Of a DNA stretch of 64,000 nucleotides, positions 7,089 through 15,265 are shown piece by piece; the stretch's first letter is position 1; every line of letters starts with the position of its first letter. A program made the translations under genes and the position numbers. The notes beneath the pieces were generated by a model. That model saw only the letters and a program-made list of their open reading frames with translations, did no database searches and had not been told where the DNA came from. Source of the stretch: Ralstonia sp. UBA689 (GTDB lineage Bacteria; Pseudomonadota; Gammaproteobacteria; Burkholderiales; Burkholderiaceae). The stretch lies in the NCBI RefSeq assembly GCF_002298975.1, contig NZ_DBMV01000024.1:124001-188000 (forward strand). The letters are read 5' to 3'.

Positions 7089-9436
7089 GCGTGGTGTTGA
7101 TCACCATGCTCCTCTGCTGGCCGCAGGCAGCGTGCGCCGTGCACGCATCCGAGGGTATCGAGCCGCTCGGCAGGGTTGTGCCCATGCAAGAGCTCGAAGC
7201 GGTGGTTTCCGCGCAGATCTCCGATGCAAACGTGGCTGGAGCGGTCGTCCTCATTGGCGATGCCAGCGGGGTACGTGAACGAATCGCCCTTGGGCAGCGG
7301 ACGATCGGGCTGGCTCCGGAAGCGATGACCGACGACACGATCTTCGACCTCGCTTCACTGACCAAGGCGGTTGCCACTGCGACGGCAGTATTGCAGTTGA
7401 CGGAGCACGGGCGCGTGGAGCTGGACGCGCCCGCCAGCCGCTATTGGCCCGCCTTTGGAGAGGGAGGGAAGGCGGGCATTACGGTGCGGCAGTTGCTGAC
7501 GCACACATCCGGCCTGCCGCCCGGCCTCGTTTCGCGGGCCGCTTTCCGCAGCCGCGCCTCCGTTCTTCATGCCATCGCCGTCATGCCACCCATGGCAGAG
7601 CCCGGCACGCGCGTCATCTATAGCGACATCAACTATGTGGCGCTGGGCGAGATCGTGCGGCGTGTCAGCGGCGTCGCTTTGGACAAGTGGTGCGCCCAGA
7701 ATATCTTTCGCCCACTCGGCATGCGCGACACGGCATTCCGGCCGGGCGGCAAGCTGATCGGGCGTATCGCCCCAACGATCTACCGGAACGGACGGTTGCT
7801 CAGAGGCGAGGTGCAGGACCCGACGGCCGCCGCACTGGGCGGCGTGTCCGGCAATGCCGGCTTGTTCTCAACTGCGGACGATCTTGCCCGGTTTGCCCGG
7901 ATGCTGCTCAACGGCGGTCGTCTGGGGAACACTCGTATCTTGCAGCCAGCCAGCGTTGTTGCGCTGTCGACTCCGGACAGTTCGAGCGAACTGGATTCAA
8001 CGCGCACGCTCGGCTGGGACGTCCAACCGCCGCTCATCCCCAACCGTTATCGCGCGCCCCGGGCCGGGCTCCTGCAACACCTTGGCTATACCGGCACCGG
8101 GCTGTGGGTGGATCTGGCGACGCGCCGATTCGTCATCGTGCTGACCAGCCGCCTTTACCCTGATGAGCGTGGCAACGCCATGCCGTTGCGTGAGGCGGTG
8201 CTGGGGCTGGTGTCGAGCACCGCGCCTGTGCTCTCGGGCGAGCAGATCGCAGCTCGCGCCCCGACCATGGCCGAGGCGGTTGCGCGCGCCGCACAACGCT
8301 TGCCCGCTGCAAGCGGGCCGGTGCGCACGGGTATCGATGTGCTGGAGGCAGCGGGTTTCGCACCGATTGTTGGAAAGCGGGTTGGATTGGTCACCAACCA
8401 CAGCGGCTTTGACGCGCTTGGGCGACGCACCATCGATGTCCTGGCCCAAGCGCCCGGCGTACGCCTGACTGCCATCTTCGCCCCGGAACACGGCCTCGGC
8501 ACCGACCTCGACACCGCGTTTGGCGAAAGCGTCGATACCCGCACGAAGGTGGTCGTCCACAGCCTCTATGGTGAGGGCAAGCGAATACCACCAGGCGCAT
8601 TGTCTGATGTCGATGTGCTGGTGTTCGATCTGCAAGATGCCGGCGTGCGCTTCTTTACCTACCTCGCGACACTTGGGTACACGCTGGAAGCGGCCGCCGC
8701 GGCGCACATTCCGGTGCTGGTGCTTGACCGGCCCAACCCGCTGGGCGCAGACCTGGTCGGCGGCCCGGTGTCAGACACGGCGGATGGATCACTGACGAAC
8801 TACGCGCCGTTGCCCCTCGTGCACGGCATGACGGTAGGGGAGCTGGCCAGGTTCTTCAACGACCGGCTCGGAATCGGCGCAGACCTGCACGTCCTGGCCA
8901 TGGAGCGGTATGCCCGCTCGATGCGCTACCTGAACACCGGGCTGGGCTGGGTTCCGCCCTCGCCGAATCTGCGCGATTTCACTGCCCTTGAGCGGTACCC
9001 CGACGTGGGGCTGATCGAAGGCGCCGCCGTCAGTGTCGGCAGAGGCACGCCGGTGCCTTTCAGCGTGATCGGGGCGCCCTGGATCGATGGTGGTGCGCTG
9101 GCTCAGGAGCTCAATGCGCTGGATGCCGGCGCAACGTATGCCCCGATCCATTTCGTACCGGCTGAAGGCCCATATCAAGGCCGTTCATGCGCGGGCGTTG
9201 CCATCCAGCATCTATCCGCGCCAATCCTGCCCGGACGCATCGGGCTGGCGTTGGCGCGAGTGCTGTCGCAGCGCTATCCGGAACACTTCAAGTTGGAAGC
9301 GATCCGCGTTTCCGTTGGATCGCAGACGGTCTGGAACATGCTGCGCAATGGTGTGCCGCTGGAGACGATCGAACGTGTAGCGCAGGCACAGAGCGAAGCA
9401 TTTGCGCGGCAGCGTGCGGCCTATCTGCTGTATTGA
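7034..9436 (+). CDS. Serine hydrolase fused to NamZ (DUF1343) exo-N-acetylmuramidase
   Basis: About 800 residues in two domains. After a signal peptide (VVLITMLLCWPQAACA), residues about 50-410 form a class C beta-lactamase/S12-type hydrolase with S108-x-x-K111 (DLASLTKAV) and a YSDINY motif. Residues about 430-800 match DUF1343 (NamZ, GH171): VGLVTNHSGFD, FAPEHGL, DVLVFDLQDAGVRF, LDRPNPLG. NamZ enzymes release terminal N-acetylmuramic acid from peptidoglycan fragments, so a bifunctional periplasmic wall-recycling protein is plausible. GTG 7034 or ATG 7043 are possible starts; both overlap the preceding glycoside hydrolase by about 50 bases, and a start near 7091 would avoid this. Confidence 0.85.
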   Translation: MDAMERAQPLRPRQLAALSVVLITMLLCWPQAACAVHASEGIEPLGRVVPMQELEAVVSAQISDANVAGAVVLIGDASGVRERIALGQRTIGLAPEAMTDDTIFDLASLTKAVATATAVLQLTEHGRVELDAPASRYWPAFGEGGKAGITVRQLLTHTSGLPPGLVSRAAFRSRASVLHAIAVMPPMAEPGTRVIYSDINYVALGEIVRRVSGVALDKWCAQNIFRPLGMRDTAFRPGGKLIGRIAPTIYRNGRLLRGEVQDPTAAALGGVSGNAGLFSTADDLARFARMLLNGGRLGNTRILQPASVVALSTPDSSSELDSTRTLGWDVQPPLIPNRYRAPRAGLLQHLGYTGTGLWVDLATRRFVIVLTSRLYPDERGNAMPLREAVLGLVSSTAPVLSGEQIAARAPTMAEAVARAAQRLPAASGPVRTGIDVLEAAGFAPIVGKRVGLVTNHSGFDALGRRTIDVLAQAPGVRLTAIFAPEHGLGTDLDTAFGESVDTRTKVVVHSLYGEGKRIPPGALSDVDVLVFDLQDAGVRFFTYLATLGYTLEAAAAAHIPVLVLDRPNPLGADLVGGPVSDTADGSLTNYAPLPLVHGMTVGELARFFNDRLGIGADLHVLAMERYARSMRYLNTGLGWVPPSPNLRDFTALERYPDVGLIEGAAVSVGRGTPVPFSVIGAPWIDGGALAQELNALDAGATYAPIHFVPAEGPYQGRSCAGVAIQHLSAPILPGRIGLALARVLSQRYPEHFKLEAIRVSVGSQTVWNMLRNGVPLETIERVAQAQSEAFARQRAAYLLY

Positions 9437-9448
9437 TGCCGGCACGAT

Positions 9449-9510
9449 GGCAGGGCAGGGCAGGGCAGGGCAGGGCAGGGCAGGGATGGGCAGGGCAGGG
9501 ATGGGATGGA
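9449..9510 (+). repeat. (GGGCA)n tandem repeat, G-quadruplex candidate
   Basis: Eleven GGG runs occur at exact 5-base spacing from 9453 to 9505, separated by CA or, in three places, AT. The array begins 13 bases after the stop of the NamZ fusion gene. Four or more GGG runs with 2-base loops satisfy the parallel G-quadruplex pattern on the plus (RNA-like) strand. Such arrays are prone to copy-number change. Confidence 0.85.
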
Positions 9511-9559
9511 ACCGGTGAAGCCGGTTTCGCGCAACACCGGCGTACCGCCTGGCCTACGG

Positions 9560-9575
9560 TTTGCGATTGCGCAAA
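9560..9575. promoter_or_regulatory. Inverted repeat TTTGCG-N4-CGCAAA
   Basis: A perfect 6-bp inverted repeat (TTTGCG, ATTG, CGCAAA) lies 66 bases upstream of the erythromycin-esterase-family gene. It may be an operator; the binding protein is unknown. It resembles an FNR site in spacing but not in bases. Confidence 0.3.
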
Positions 9576-9640
9576 GAAAGCCCGGCTGCGGTGCATAGAC
9601 TGTTCATGTCTGTTGCTGCAAGTACGGGAGTGCGTCACCC

Positions 9641-10927
9641 ATGGCCCAACCCCTCACCCCTTTTCTTGCCGTGCGCGATGCGGCCAGCCGACTCACTGGT
9701 GCCGTGGTCGACTACGAACGCCTGATCGAAATGGCGCGTGATAAGCGCTATGTCCTCCTTGGCGAAGCCACCCACGGAACACGCGAGTTCTACCAGACGC
9801 GGGCCGACATCACCCGGCAACTGATCGAGCGCTGCGGTTTTGATGCGGTAGCCATCGAGGGCGACTGGCCCGACGTATGGCGAATCAACCGCTACGTTCA
9901 GGCAGAGAGCAACGATACGGCGGCCGAGTCCTTGAGCGATTTCCGGCGTTTTCCGGAATGGATGTGGCGCAACCAGGAAACGCTGGACTTCATCACATGG
10001 CTGCGTGAGTACAACACGCCGTTGCCCGCGTCCGAGCGCGTTGGTGTCTATGGGCTCGATCTGTATAGCCTGTATCGATCTGCCGAGGCCGTGGTCGAGT
10101 ACCTGGAGAAGAACGACCCGGACCAGGCGGCCGTGGCGCGCCTGCACTATGCGGCGCTCGACCACGTGCGCGAGCCGATGACGTATGGCTACGAGGCGGC
10201 TTCGGGGCTCAGATTGCCCGCCCAGCGTGAGGTGATCGAGCAACTGCGCAGGCTCAGGGCGAGCGAGACGAAGTTGATCGAGCAGGATGGCGTCGCGGCA
10301 GTGGATTCGCACTTCTTTGCCGAGCAGAACGCGATCGTCGTGGTCAATGCCGAGGCGTATTACCGTGAATCGTTCGGCCGGCGCGTCAACACCTGGAACC
10401 TGCGCGACGCGCACATGGCGCAGACTTTGTTTGCCCTGGCGGCCTATCGCCGCCGGCGCGGCGGTACGGGGCGCGTGGTGGTATGGGCGCACAACTCGCA
10501 CCTGGGCGACGCTCGCGCAACGGAATCTGCGGGTCGGCGCGAGTGGAACCTTGGGCAACTCGTGCGGGAACAGGTGCACAGCGCCGCGCTGCTCGTCGGG
10601 TTCACCACCTATACGGGCCATGTCTGCGCGGCATCGGAGTGGGGCGGCGAGCCCGAAACGAAATGGGTCAGGCCCGCCCGTCCGGATAGCTGGGAACATT
10701 TGTTCCATAGCACCGGTCTGGATCGATTCTTCCTGCCACTTGGCGATGCAGCACCTGCGGTGTTTCGCGAGCCGCTGCTGGAGCGGGCGATCGGTGTTCT
10801 CTACCTGCCGAAGACCGAGTACGCCTCGCATTACTTTGAAGCCACCATCGGTGACCAGTTCGATGCGCTGTTCCACCTGGACGAAACCTCCGCCATCGAG
10901 CCGCTGAGCGCCGCATTGCTTTCCTGA
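9641..10927 (+). CDS. Erythromycin esterase family protein
   Basis: A 428-residue soluble protein of the EreA/ChaN-like superfamily. It carries LLGEATHGTREFYQTR (catalytic His and metal-binding Glu), AIEGDWPDVWRINRYV, NTWNLRDAHMA and VVVWAHNSHLGDARAT. The length fits the family. True macrolide esterases are a small branch; the many environmental members occur in stress loci and act on unknown esters or phosphorylated compounds. Given its neighbours I infer a stress role rather than macrolide resistance. It stands alone between the GGGCA array and a secreted protein gene. Confidence 0.85.
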   Translation: MAQPLTPFLAVRDAASRLTGAVVDYERLIEMARDKRYVLLGEATHGTREFYQTRADITRQLIERCGFDAVAIEGDWPDVWRINRYVQAESNDTAAESLSDFRRFPEWMWRNQETLDFITWLREYNTPLPASERVGVYGLDLYSLYRSAEAVVEYLEKNDPDQAAVARLHYAALDHVREPMTYGYEAASGLRLPAQREVIEQLRRLRASETKLIEQDGVAAVDSHFFAEQNAIVVVNAEAYYRESFGRRVNTWNLRDAHMAQTLFALAAYRRRRGGTGRVVVWAHNSHLGDARATESAGRREWNLGQLVREQVHSAALLVGFTTYTGHVCAASEWGGEPETKWVRPARPDSWEHLFHSTGLDRFFLPLGDAAPAVFREPLLERAIGVLYLPKTEYASHYFEATIGDQFDALFHLDETSAIEPLSAALLS

Positions 10928-11021
10928 TCGTCGACGTGCAAGGTTGCTCCACATCAACGCCCTCCAGCACAGATGGGCCATTGTGGATAAAGGAATGCGT
11001 TGAATTCTTGAGGAGTCGATT

Positions 11022-11687
11022 ATGCCGCGCATAGGCCACCTTCTGTCCGCCGCGCTGTTCGCTACATGTCTGGCATCCGTGGGCGTGGCGTCCGCCCAAG
11101 CGCCCGCACCGTCGCCAACGCCAGAAGCGCAACGCCAGGCGTACTCCGACTTCTGCACGCAATTGCGCAATGCGCGAACGCCGGCGGAGCGCCGTGCCCT
11201 GATGCACCGCATGCGCGACATCCGGGGCCCGAATGAAGCTGGCGGCATGCGCCGGCATATGCAAAACGGTCGACCCGGCGCAATGATGGATCGGCCGTCG
11301 TGGCGGGCCATGCGCGAGATGGGGTGCCTGGACGAGCCGGCCGGCGCTGGCGTGGTGACGCCGAAAATACAAGGCGGCGTTACCTACGTCTCGGGCGGGG
11401 TTGGGCAAGACGAGGTTGAAGCCATGCACCGCATAGCACGCGACTACAGCGTGCGTCTGACGTTCGTGGGCAAGGGTGGTGAGTATCTTTCCGACATTGA
11501 CACACACATCCGCACCGCGCGCGGGGCCGCTGTGCTTGCTGTCGTGTCCGAAGGGCCGTTGCTGTATGTCCGCCTTCCGAGCGGCAGCTATCGAGTCAGC
11601 GCGTCTTACAACGGCGAGGAAAAGCAGACGACGATCACGGTGCCGGCACATGGCGCGGTGGTGCATACCATGGCTTGGCCGCACTGA
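11022..11687 (+). CDS. Secreted protein, paralogue of the protein at 454-963
   Basis: A 221-residue protein with a signal peptide (LLSAALFATCLASVGVASAQA) and a Pro/Arg-rich segment with repeated basic helices (RRALMHRMRDIRGPN), then a C-terminal domain shared with the protein at 454-963: VTPKIQGGVTYVSGG, AMHRIARDYSVRL, LSD, GPLLYVRLPSG. The extra N-terminal basic region is absent in the paralogue. No named function. RBS GAGG is visible upstream of the ATG. A decayed gene end follows at once. Confidence 0.7.
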   Translation: MPRIGHLLSAALFATCLASVGVASAQAPAPSPTPEAQRQAYSDFCTQLRNARTPAERRALMHRMRDIRGPNEAGGMRRHMQNGRPGAMMDRPSWRAMREMGCLDEPAGAGVVTPKIQGGVTYVSGGVGQDEVEAMHRIARDYSVRLTFVGKGGEYLSDIDTHIRTARGAAVLAVVSEGPLLYVRLPSGSYRVSASYNGEEKQTTITVPAHGAVVHTMAWPH

Positions 11688-11697
11688 GTAGCCTAGT

Positions 11698-11754
11698 GGG
11701 CGGATGCGATGGAACACTCGCGACCGCCACGATCCCGCCAACGTGCCGCGCTAG
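11698..11754 (+). pseudogene. Remnant of the 3' end of a DUF4015 glycoside hydrolase gene
   Basis: Read in frame these 57 bases give an 18-codon tail plus TAG that aligns without gaps to the tail of the glycoside hydrolase at 7032-7088: 11 of 18 residues match, including M-x-W-N, the final A-N-x-P-R and the stop position. Nothing upstream of it resembles the rest of the gene. It is a fossil of a second copy, now between the convergent secreted-protein and groEL-like genes. Confidence 0.6.
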
Positions 11755-13388
11755 GCGTAGCCGGTATCGAACATTGTTGCGTTCGTGGCGTCACCCGCCC
11801 CGTCAGCCTGCTCCTGGCGCACGTTGGCGATCATGCAATCCGTGGTCAACAACAGAGCAGCGATTGAGACGGCGTTCTGCAAGGCGGTGCGTACCACCTT
11901 GACGGGGTCGACTACGCCCAATTCGAGCATGTCGCCATAGCGGTCGGAGGCGGCGTCATAGCCATGCGACCCCGCACCGGCCAGCACCTGATGGACGACA
12001 GCCTGTGCGTCGGCTCCCGCATTGGCAGCGATCTGCAGCATGGGGGCAGCCAGTGCGGTATGGACGATGCGGGCACCTGCGTGCTGTTCGACGTTGGGCG
12101 CTTCCCAGGCATCGATTGCAGCCCGGGCGCGGAGTAGCGCCACCCCGCCGCCGGGCACAATGCCTTCCTCAACGGCCGCGCGCGTTGCGTGCAATGCATC
12201 CTGGAAACGGTTCTTGCGTTCGTGCAGCGCCGTCTCCGTGGCCGCGCCCACCTTGATGACGGCAACCCCGCCACTCAAGCGGGCAAGCCGGTGTTGAAGC
12301 TGCTCGCGGTCATAGTCTGTCTTGGCCTCGGCAGCCTGCCCGCGCAGCAGCGCAATACGGCGCTCGACCTCGGCTTTGGCCGTATCGCCGGCAATGAGGG
12401 TCGTCGCGTCCTTGGTGATTTCAATGCGGTGTGCCTGGCCAAGGTGTTCGAGCGTGGCGTGCTCGAGCCAAACCCCCGTTTGTGACGAGATGATGGTGCC
12501 GCCGGTCAGCGCTGCCAGATCCGCCAGTTGCTCGGTGCGGGACTCACCGAAGCCCGGCGAGCGGATGGCGCAGTTCTTGAGCGTGCCGCGCAGGTTGTTG
12601 ACAACGAGCGTGGCCAGCGCTTCGCCTTCCACGTCATTGGCAATGACAAGCAACGGTTTGCCCGTGCTGGATACGGCTTCGAGCACGGGCAGCAATTGGG
12701 CAACCGAGGCAATGGTGGCGTCGCACAGCAGCACCCAAGGCGCTTCCAGGATGACAGCGCGGCTTTCGGTCGTCGCAAAAAAAGGGGAGAGATAGCCGCG
12801 ATCCACGCGCGCACCCTTTGCAATCTCCAACTGGTCATCCAGCTTGGAGCCATCTTCCACGCTGATGGCGCCATCCTTGCCCACCTGTTCAACCGCTCGC
12901 GCAACCAGCGAACCGACGGTCTGGTCTCCGCTGGCTGAGATCGTGGCGATCTGCCGCATTTCGTCGACCGTGGTGCAGGGCTGCGCCATATTGCGCAACT
13001 GCTGCGCGACCACTGCCCCGGCTGCTTCGATGCCGCGTTTGAGCTGCATCGGATCATGCCCCGCTTCCACGTACTTGACGCCTTCGGACACGATGGCATG
13101 CGCCAATGTAGTGGCCGTGGTCGTGCCGTCTCCGGCTACCTCGCTGGTGCGCACGGCGGCTTCGCACAGCAGACGCGCGCCCATATCGGCAAACGGCTCG
13201 CGCAATGAGATTGCACGCGCCACTACCACCCCCGAATTGGCAATCATGGGCCCGGTGCCGGGCTGTTCGATGATCACGTTGCGCCCGCCCGGCCCCAGTG
13301 TCACCTTGACGGCGCGGGCCAGCAGGTCGATGCCGTTGAGCATCATCCTGCGGGCGGCTTGATGAAAGACCAGGGTCTTGGCTGTCAT
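11751..13388 (-). CDS. Accessory chaperonin GroEL with a D52S substitution
   Basis: A 545-residue chaperonin-60 protein, close to normal length. Conserved landmarks include KVTLGPGGRNV, GDGTTTATTLA (nucleotide site), DPMQLKRGI, and DALHATRAAVEEGIVPGGGVAL with the catalytic D398 equivalent. The canonical TKDGV segment is instead ANSGV: aligned from residue 1 without gaps, Asp52, a key ATPase residue of E. coli GroEL, is serine. The C-terminus lacks GGM repeats. No groES is nearby. It is probably a divergent stress-locus chaperonin, not the housekeeping copy. Start chosen as the ATG giving MTAKTLVFH. Confidence 0.9.
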   Translation of the reverse strand: MTAKTLVFHQAARRMMLNGIDLLARAVKVTLGPGGRNVIIEQPGTGPMIANSGVVVARAISLREPFADMGARLLCEAAVRTSEVAGDGTTTATTLAHAIVSEGVKYVEAGHDPMQLKRGIEAAGAVVAQQLRNMAQPCTTVDEMRQIATISASGDQTVGSLVARAVEQVGKDGAISVEDGSKLDDQLEIAKGARVDRGYLSPFFATTESRAVILEAPWVLLCDATIASVAQLLPVLEAVSSTGKPLLVIANDVEGEALATLVVNNLRGTLKNCAIRSPGFGESRTEQLADLAALTGGTIISSQTGVWLEHATLEHLGQAHRIEITKDATTLIAGDTAKAEVERRIALLRGQAAEAKTDYDREQLQHRLARLSGGVAVIKVGAATETALHERKNRFQDALHATRAAVEEGIVPGGGVALLRARAAIDAWEAPNVEQHAGARIVHTALAAPMLQIAANAGADAQAVVHQVLAGAGSHGYDAASDRYGDMLELGVVDPVKVVRTALQNAVSIAALLLTTDCMIANVRQEQADGAGDATNATMFDTGYA

Positions 13389-13479
13389 GGTTGCCTTGTC
13401 ATCGGTAAGAAGCGCCGCCGCGCGCACCCAAGCACGAAACGGAAGACGGGTTGCGGGCCACTAGTTGCAGAGCGCAACG

Positions 13480-13980
13480 CTATCGGGTCCATTGCACGTG
13501 CAGTTCGGTTTCGGCGTTGCCATAGTCGAACGTCAGATGCCCATGGAAAGCGTGATGGATTGCGTGGCCGATATCGCGGGCCAGGTGGAACCCTGTCGTC
13601 ATGATTTCCGTGCCATCGGCCGTGCTCTCGACGGCCATGATGCGCTCCATCGGGTGATCTGCGCGCAACGCGGCTTCACGATGGCGGGCGAGCGTGAGTA
13701 TTTCTTCTCGATGGGCCGTTTCGAAGTCGCCCGAGAGGCGGATTCGTGCCGCCGGCACGCGGTCCGCCGAGCGATGACATGCCGAGCAAACCACCGTGTT
13801 TGCGCCGGGTGGCGGATTTCGCCACTGCCATCGGCCCTTCAGAAAAACTGCTCCGCACACCGGGCAGCAGCTTGCCGCTGGTGTCTTGTCGGGTTGCCTG
13901 TAATGCTCATGGATCGGTTCAACGACAAACGGGCTCCAGCGTGCCGGTCGAATCCGTTCGGATTGGGAACGCAATTTCAT
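13480..13980 (-). CDS. BCAM0308-family zinc-ribbon protein
   Basis: A 166-residue protein with a zinc ribbon, CPVCGAVFLKGRWQW then CSACH, followed by an alpha/beta domain: DHPMERIMAVES, TTGFHLARDIGHAIHHAFHG, HVQWTR. I recognise the pattern of the BCAM0308 family, named for a gene in the low-oxygen-activated locus of Burkholderia cenocepacia. Molecular function is unknown; the zinc ribbon suggests nucleic-acid or ribosome contact. It is the strongest single link between this region and that locus. It lies just upstream of groEL on the same strand. Confidence 0.75.
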   Translation of the reverse strand: MKLRSQSERIRPARWSPFVVEPIHEHYRQPDKTPAASCCPVCGAVFLKGRWQWRNPPPGANTVVCSACHRSADRVPAARIRLSGDFETAHREEILTLARHREAALRADHPMERIMAVESTADGTEIMTTGFHLARDIGHAIHHAFHGHLTFDYGNAETELHVQWTR

Positions 13981-14305
13981 GTTGACTCCTGTTGATCGCA
14001 GATCTGCCGATGCGCAGCGCACGCCGGTCTGACGTGTGCGTGCGGTTGGACACTTCTTAGATTAACCAGCCCGATGCGCTACGGGTTGGGCTGGATCAAG
14101 CGAACCGTCGACACTCGAAAAGACGCGCTTGCGACGGCACAGCAGGCATACGTTGGCGCGGCAGGATGACGGTCATATCGCTTTGGCAACATCGAACCCG
14201 GCAACCTCGGCAGGGCCCAAACGGATGCCCAGCAAGGTCGCCAGAATTTTGATGGCGGTGCAGCGGGCCATGATGGGTTGGGTGTGCCGGTGTTCGGCTG
14301 TTACC
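13981..14305. other. Intergenic region with no confident gene
   Basis: No convincing gene is seen in these 325 bases. A minus-strand reading frame of 32 codons at 14173-14271 begins MARCTAIKIL, but it has no ribosome binding site of note. The promoter of the BCAM0308-type gene is expected here. Confidence 0.4.
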
Positions 14306-15265
14306 TCATGGCACCGCGGGCTTCCAACTCTCGTCCGGGTCGTACGCCCGCAAGTGGCGTGCGATTTCGGCGGTGCGCGGGCCGAGATTCTTTTGGTAGA
14401 CGACGCCGTTCTGATTGACGATGAAGGTCATCACGCCAGACGAGCCGAATTCCGCCGGAAAGGCGACCAGCGCGAATCCACCCGTCATCCGCCCGCCCAC
14501 GACATAGTCGTGTGCACCACCGGGCGCGTGCTTTCCTTGCTGGGTCAAGATATGGAAGAGATAGCCATGGAACGGAGCGCTCGTCGCCTTGCCTGCGGAG
14601 CCGTGGCTTCGGGCATTGGCTGCATCGGCAGCGGCGACGAGGGGCCCCAGAGGGCTGTCTTCTGTGCCGCCCGAGGCCTTCCAATACAGGCCATCGCGCT
14701 TGCCTTGTGAACTGGCAATGCGTTGTGCGAATTCGGGCTGTCCATCGGCGGTGCGGTGCGATGTGCCGTAGCTCAGTTGGGCTTCAACATACGCACGGCA
14801 AACGTGGATGGCATGGGCTTCGTGATGGCCGATGCGCCGATCGAGGATCTGCTTTGCGCCGGCTTTCGTATCAAAGCGCCAACGCGTTCCCTGCATTTCC
14901 AGCGGGATCGGGTAGGGCCAATCGTCTTTGCCCAGGATGATGACGGCGTGGCCGGCACCATCGTTTTCGATGCGATGCGCCTCGTCGTACGCGGCTGCAA
15001 GTCTGCTTCGGGCGATCTGTTCTCCGATCGGGTCGCCAGAGCGGACCAGCTTTGTCCCATCGGGGCCGAACAAAGCGAGCAGGGCTTCCGTGCTGCCGCT
15101 ATGCCATGCCGATGCCAATGCCTCCGCAGCCTCCTCGGGCGAGGAAAACGCTTGCTGGGTGGGCCGGTCGGCCCACGTCGGAAGACACGTCATCAAGGCG
15201 GCCAGCGCAGCCAGACGCATGACAAGACGGCGCCAGTGAAACACTTCGCAGATCTCTCGCATCAT
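14306..15265 (-). CDS. DUF2950 family periplasmic protein
   Basis: A 319-residue protein with an N-terminal export signal (MRLAALAALMTCLPTWA after a short basic stretch), then the DUF2950 pattern: FSSPEEAAEALASAW, the FGPDG segment, WPYPIPL, WRFDTKAGAKQILDRRIG, YWKASGGTEDSPLGPL and a final GGFALVAFPAEFGSSGVMTFIV. Function unknown. The family is usually found next to DUF3300, as here, where the genes overlap by 4 bases (ATGA), so the two products probably work together in the envelope. Confidence 0.85.
   Translation of the reverse strand: MMREICEVFHWRRLVMRLAALAALMTCLPTWADRPTQQAFSSPEEAAEALASAWHSGSTEALLALFGPDGTKLVRSGDPIGEQIARSRLAAAYDEAHRIENDGAGHAVIILGKDDWPYPIPLEMQGTRWRFDTKAGAKQILDRRIGHHEAHAIHVCRAYVEAQLSYGTSHRTADGQPEFAQRIASSQGKRDGLYWKASGGTEDSPLGPLVAAADAANARSHGSAGKATSAPFHGYLFHILTQQGKHAPGGAHDYVVGGRMTGGFALVAFPAEFGSSGVMTFIVNQNGVVYQKNLGPRTAEIARHLRAYDPDESWKPAVP

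Noticed and set aside
9641..10927. Macrolide resistance gene
   Set aside because: The protein is in the erythromycin esterase superfamily, but most members are not macrolide esterases and the neighbours are stress genes.
14173..14271. A 32-codon minus-strand frame starting MARCTAIKIL
   Set aside because: Too short, no clear ribosome binding site, and no recognisable family; kept only as a note.
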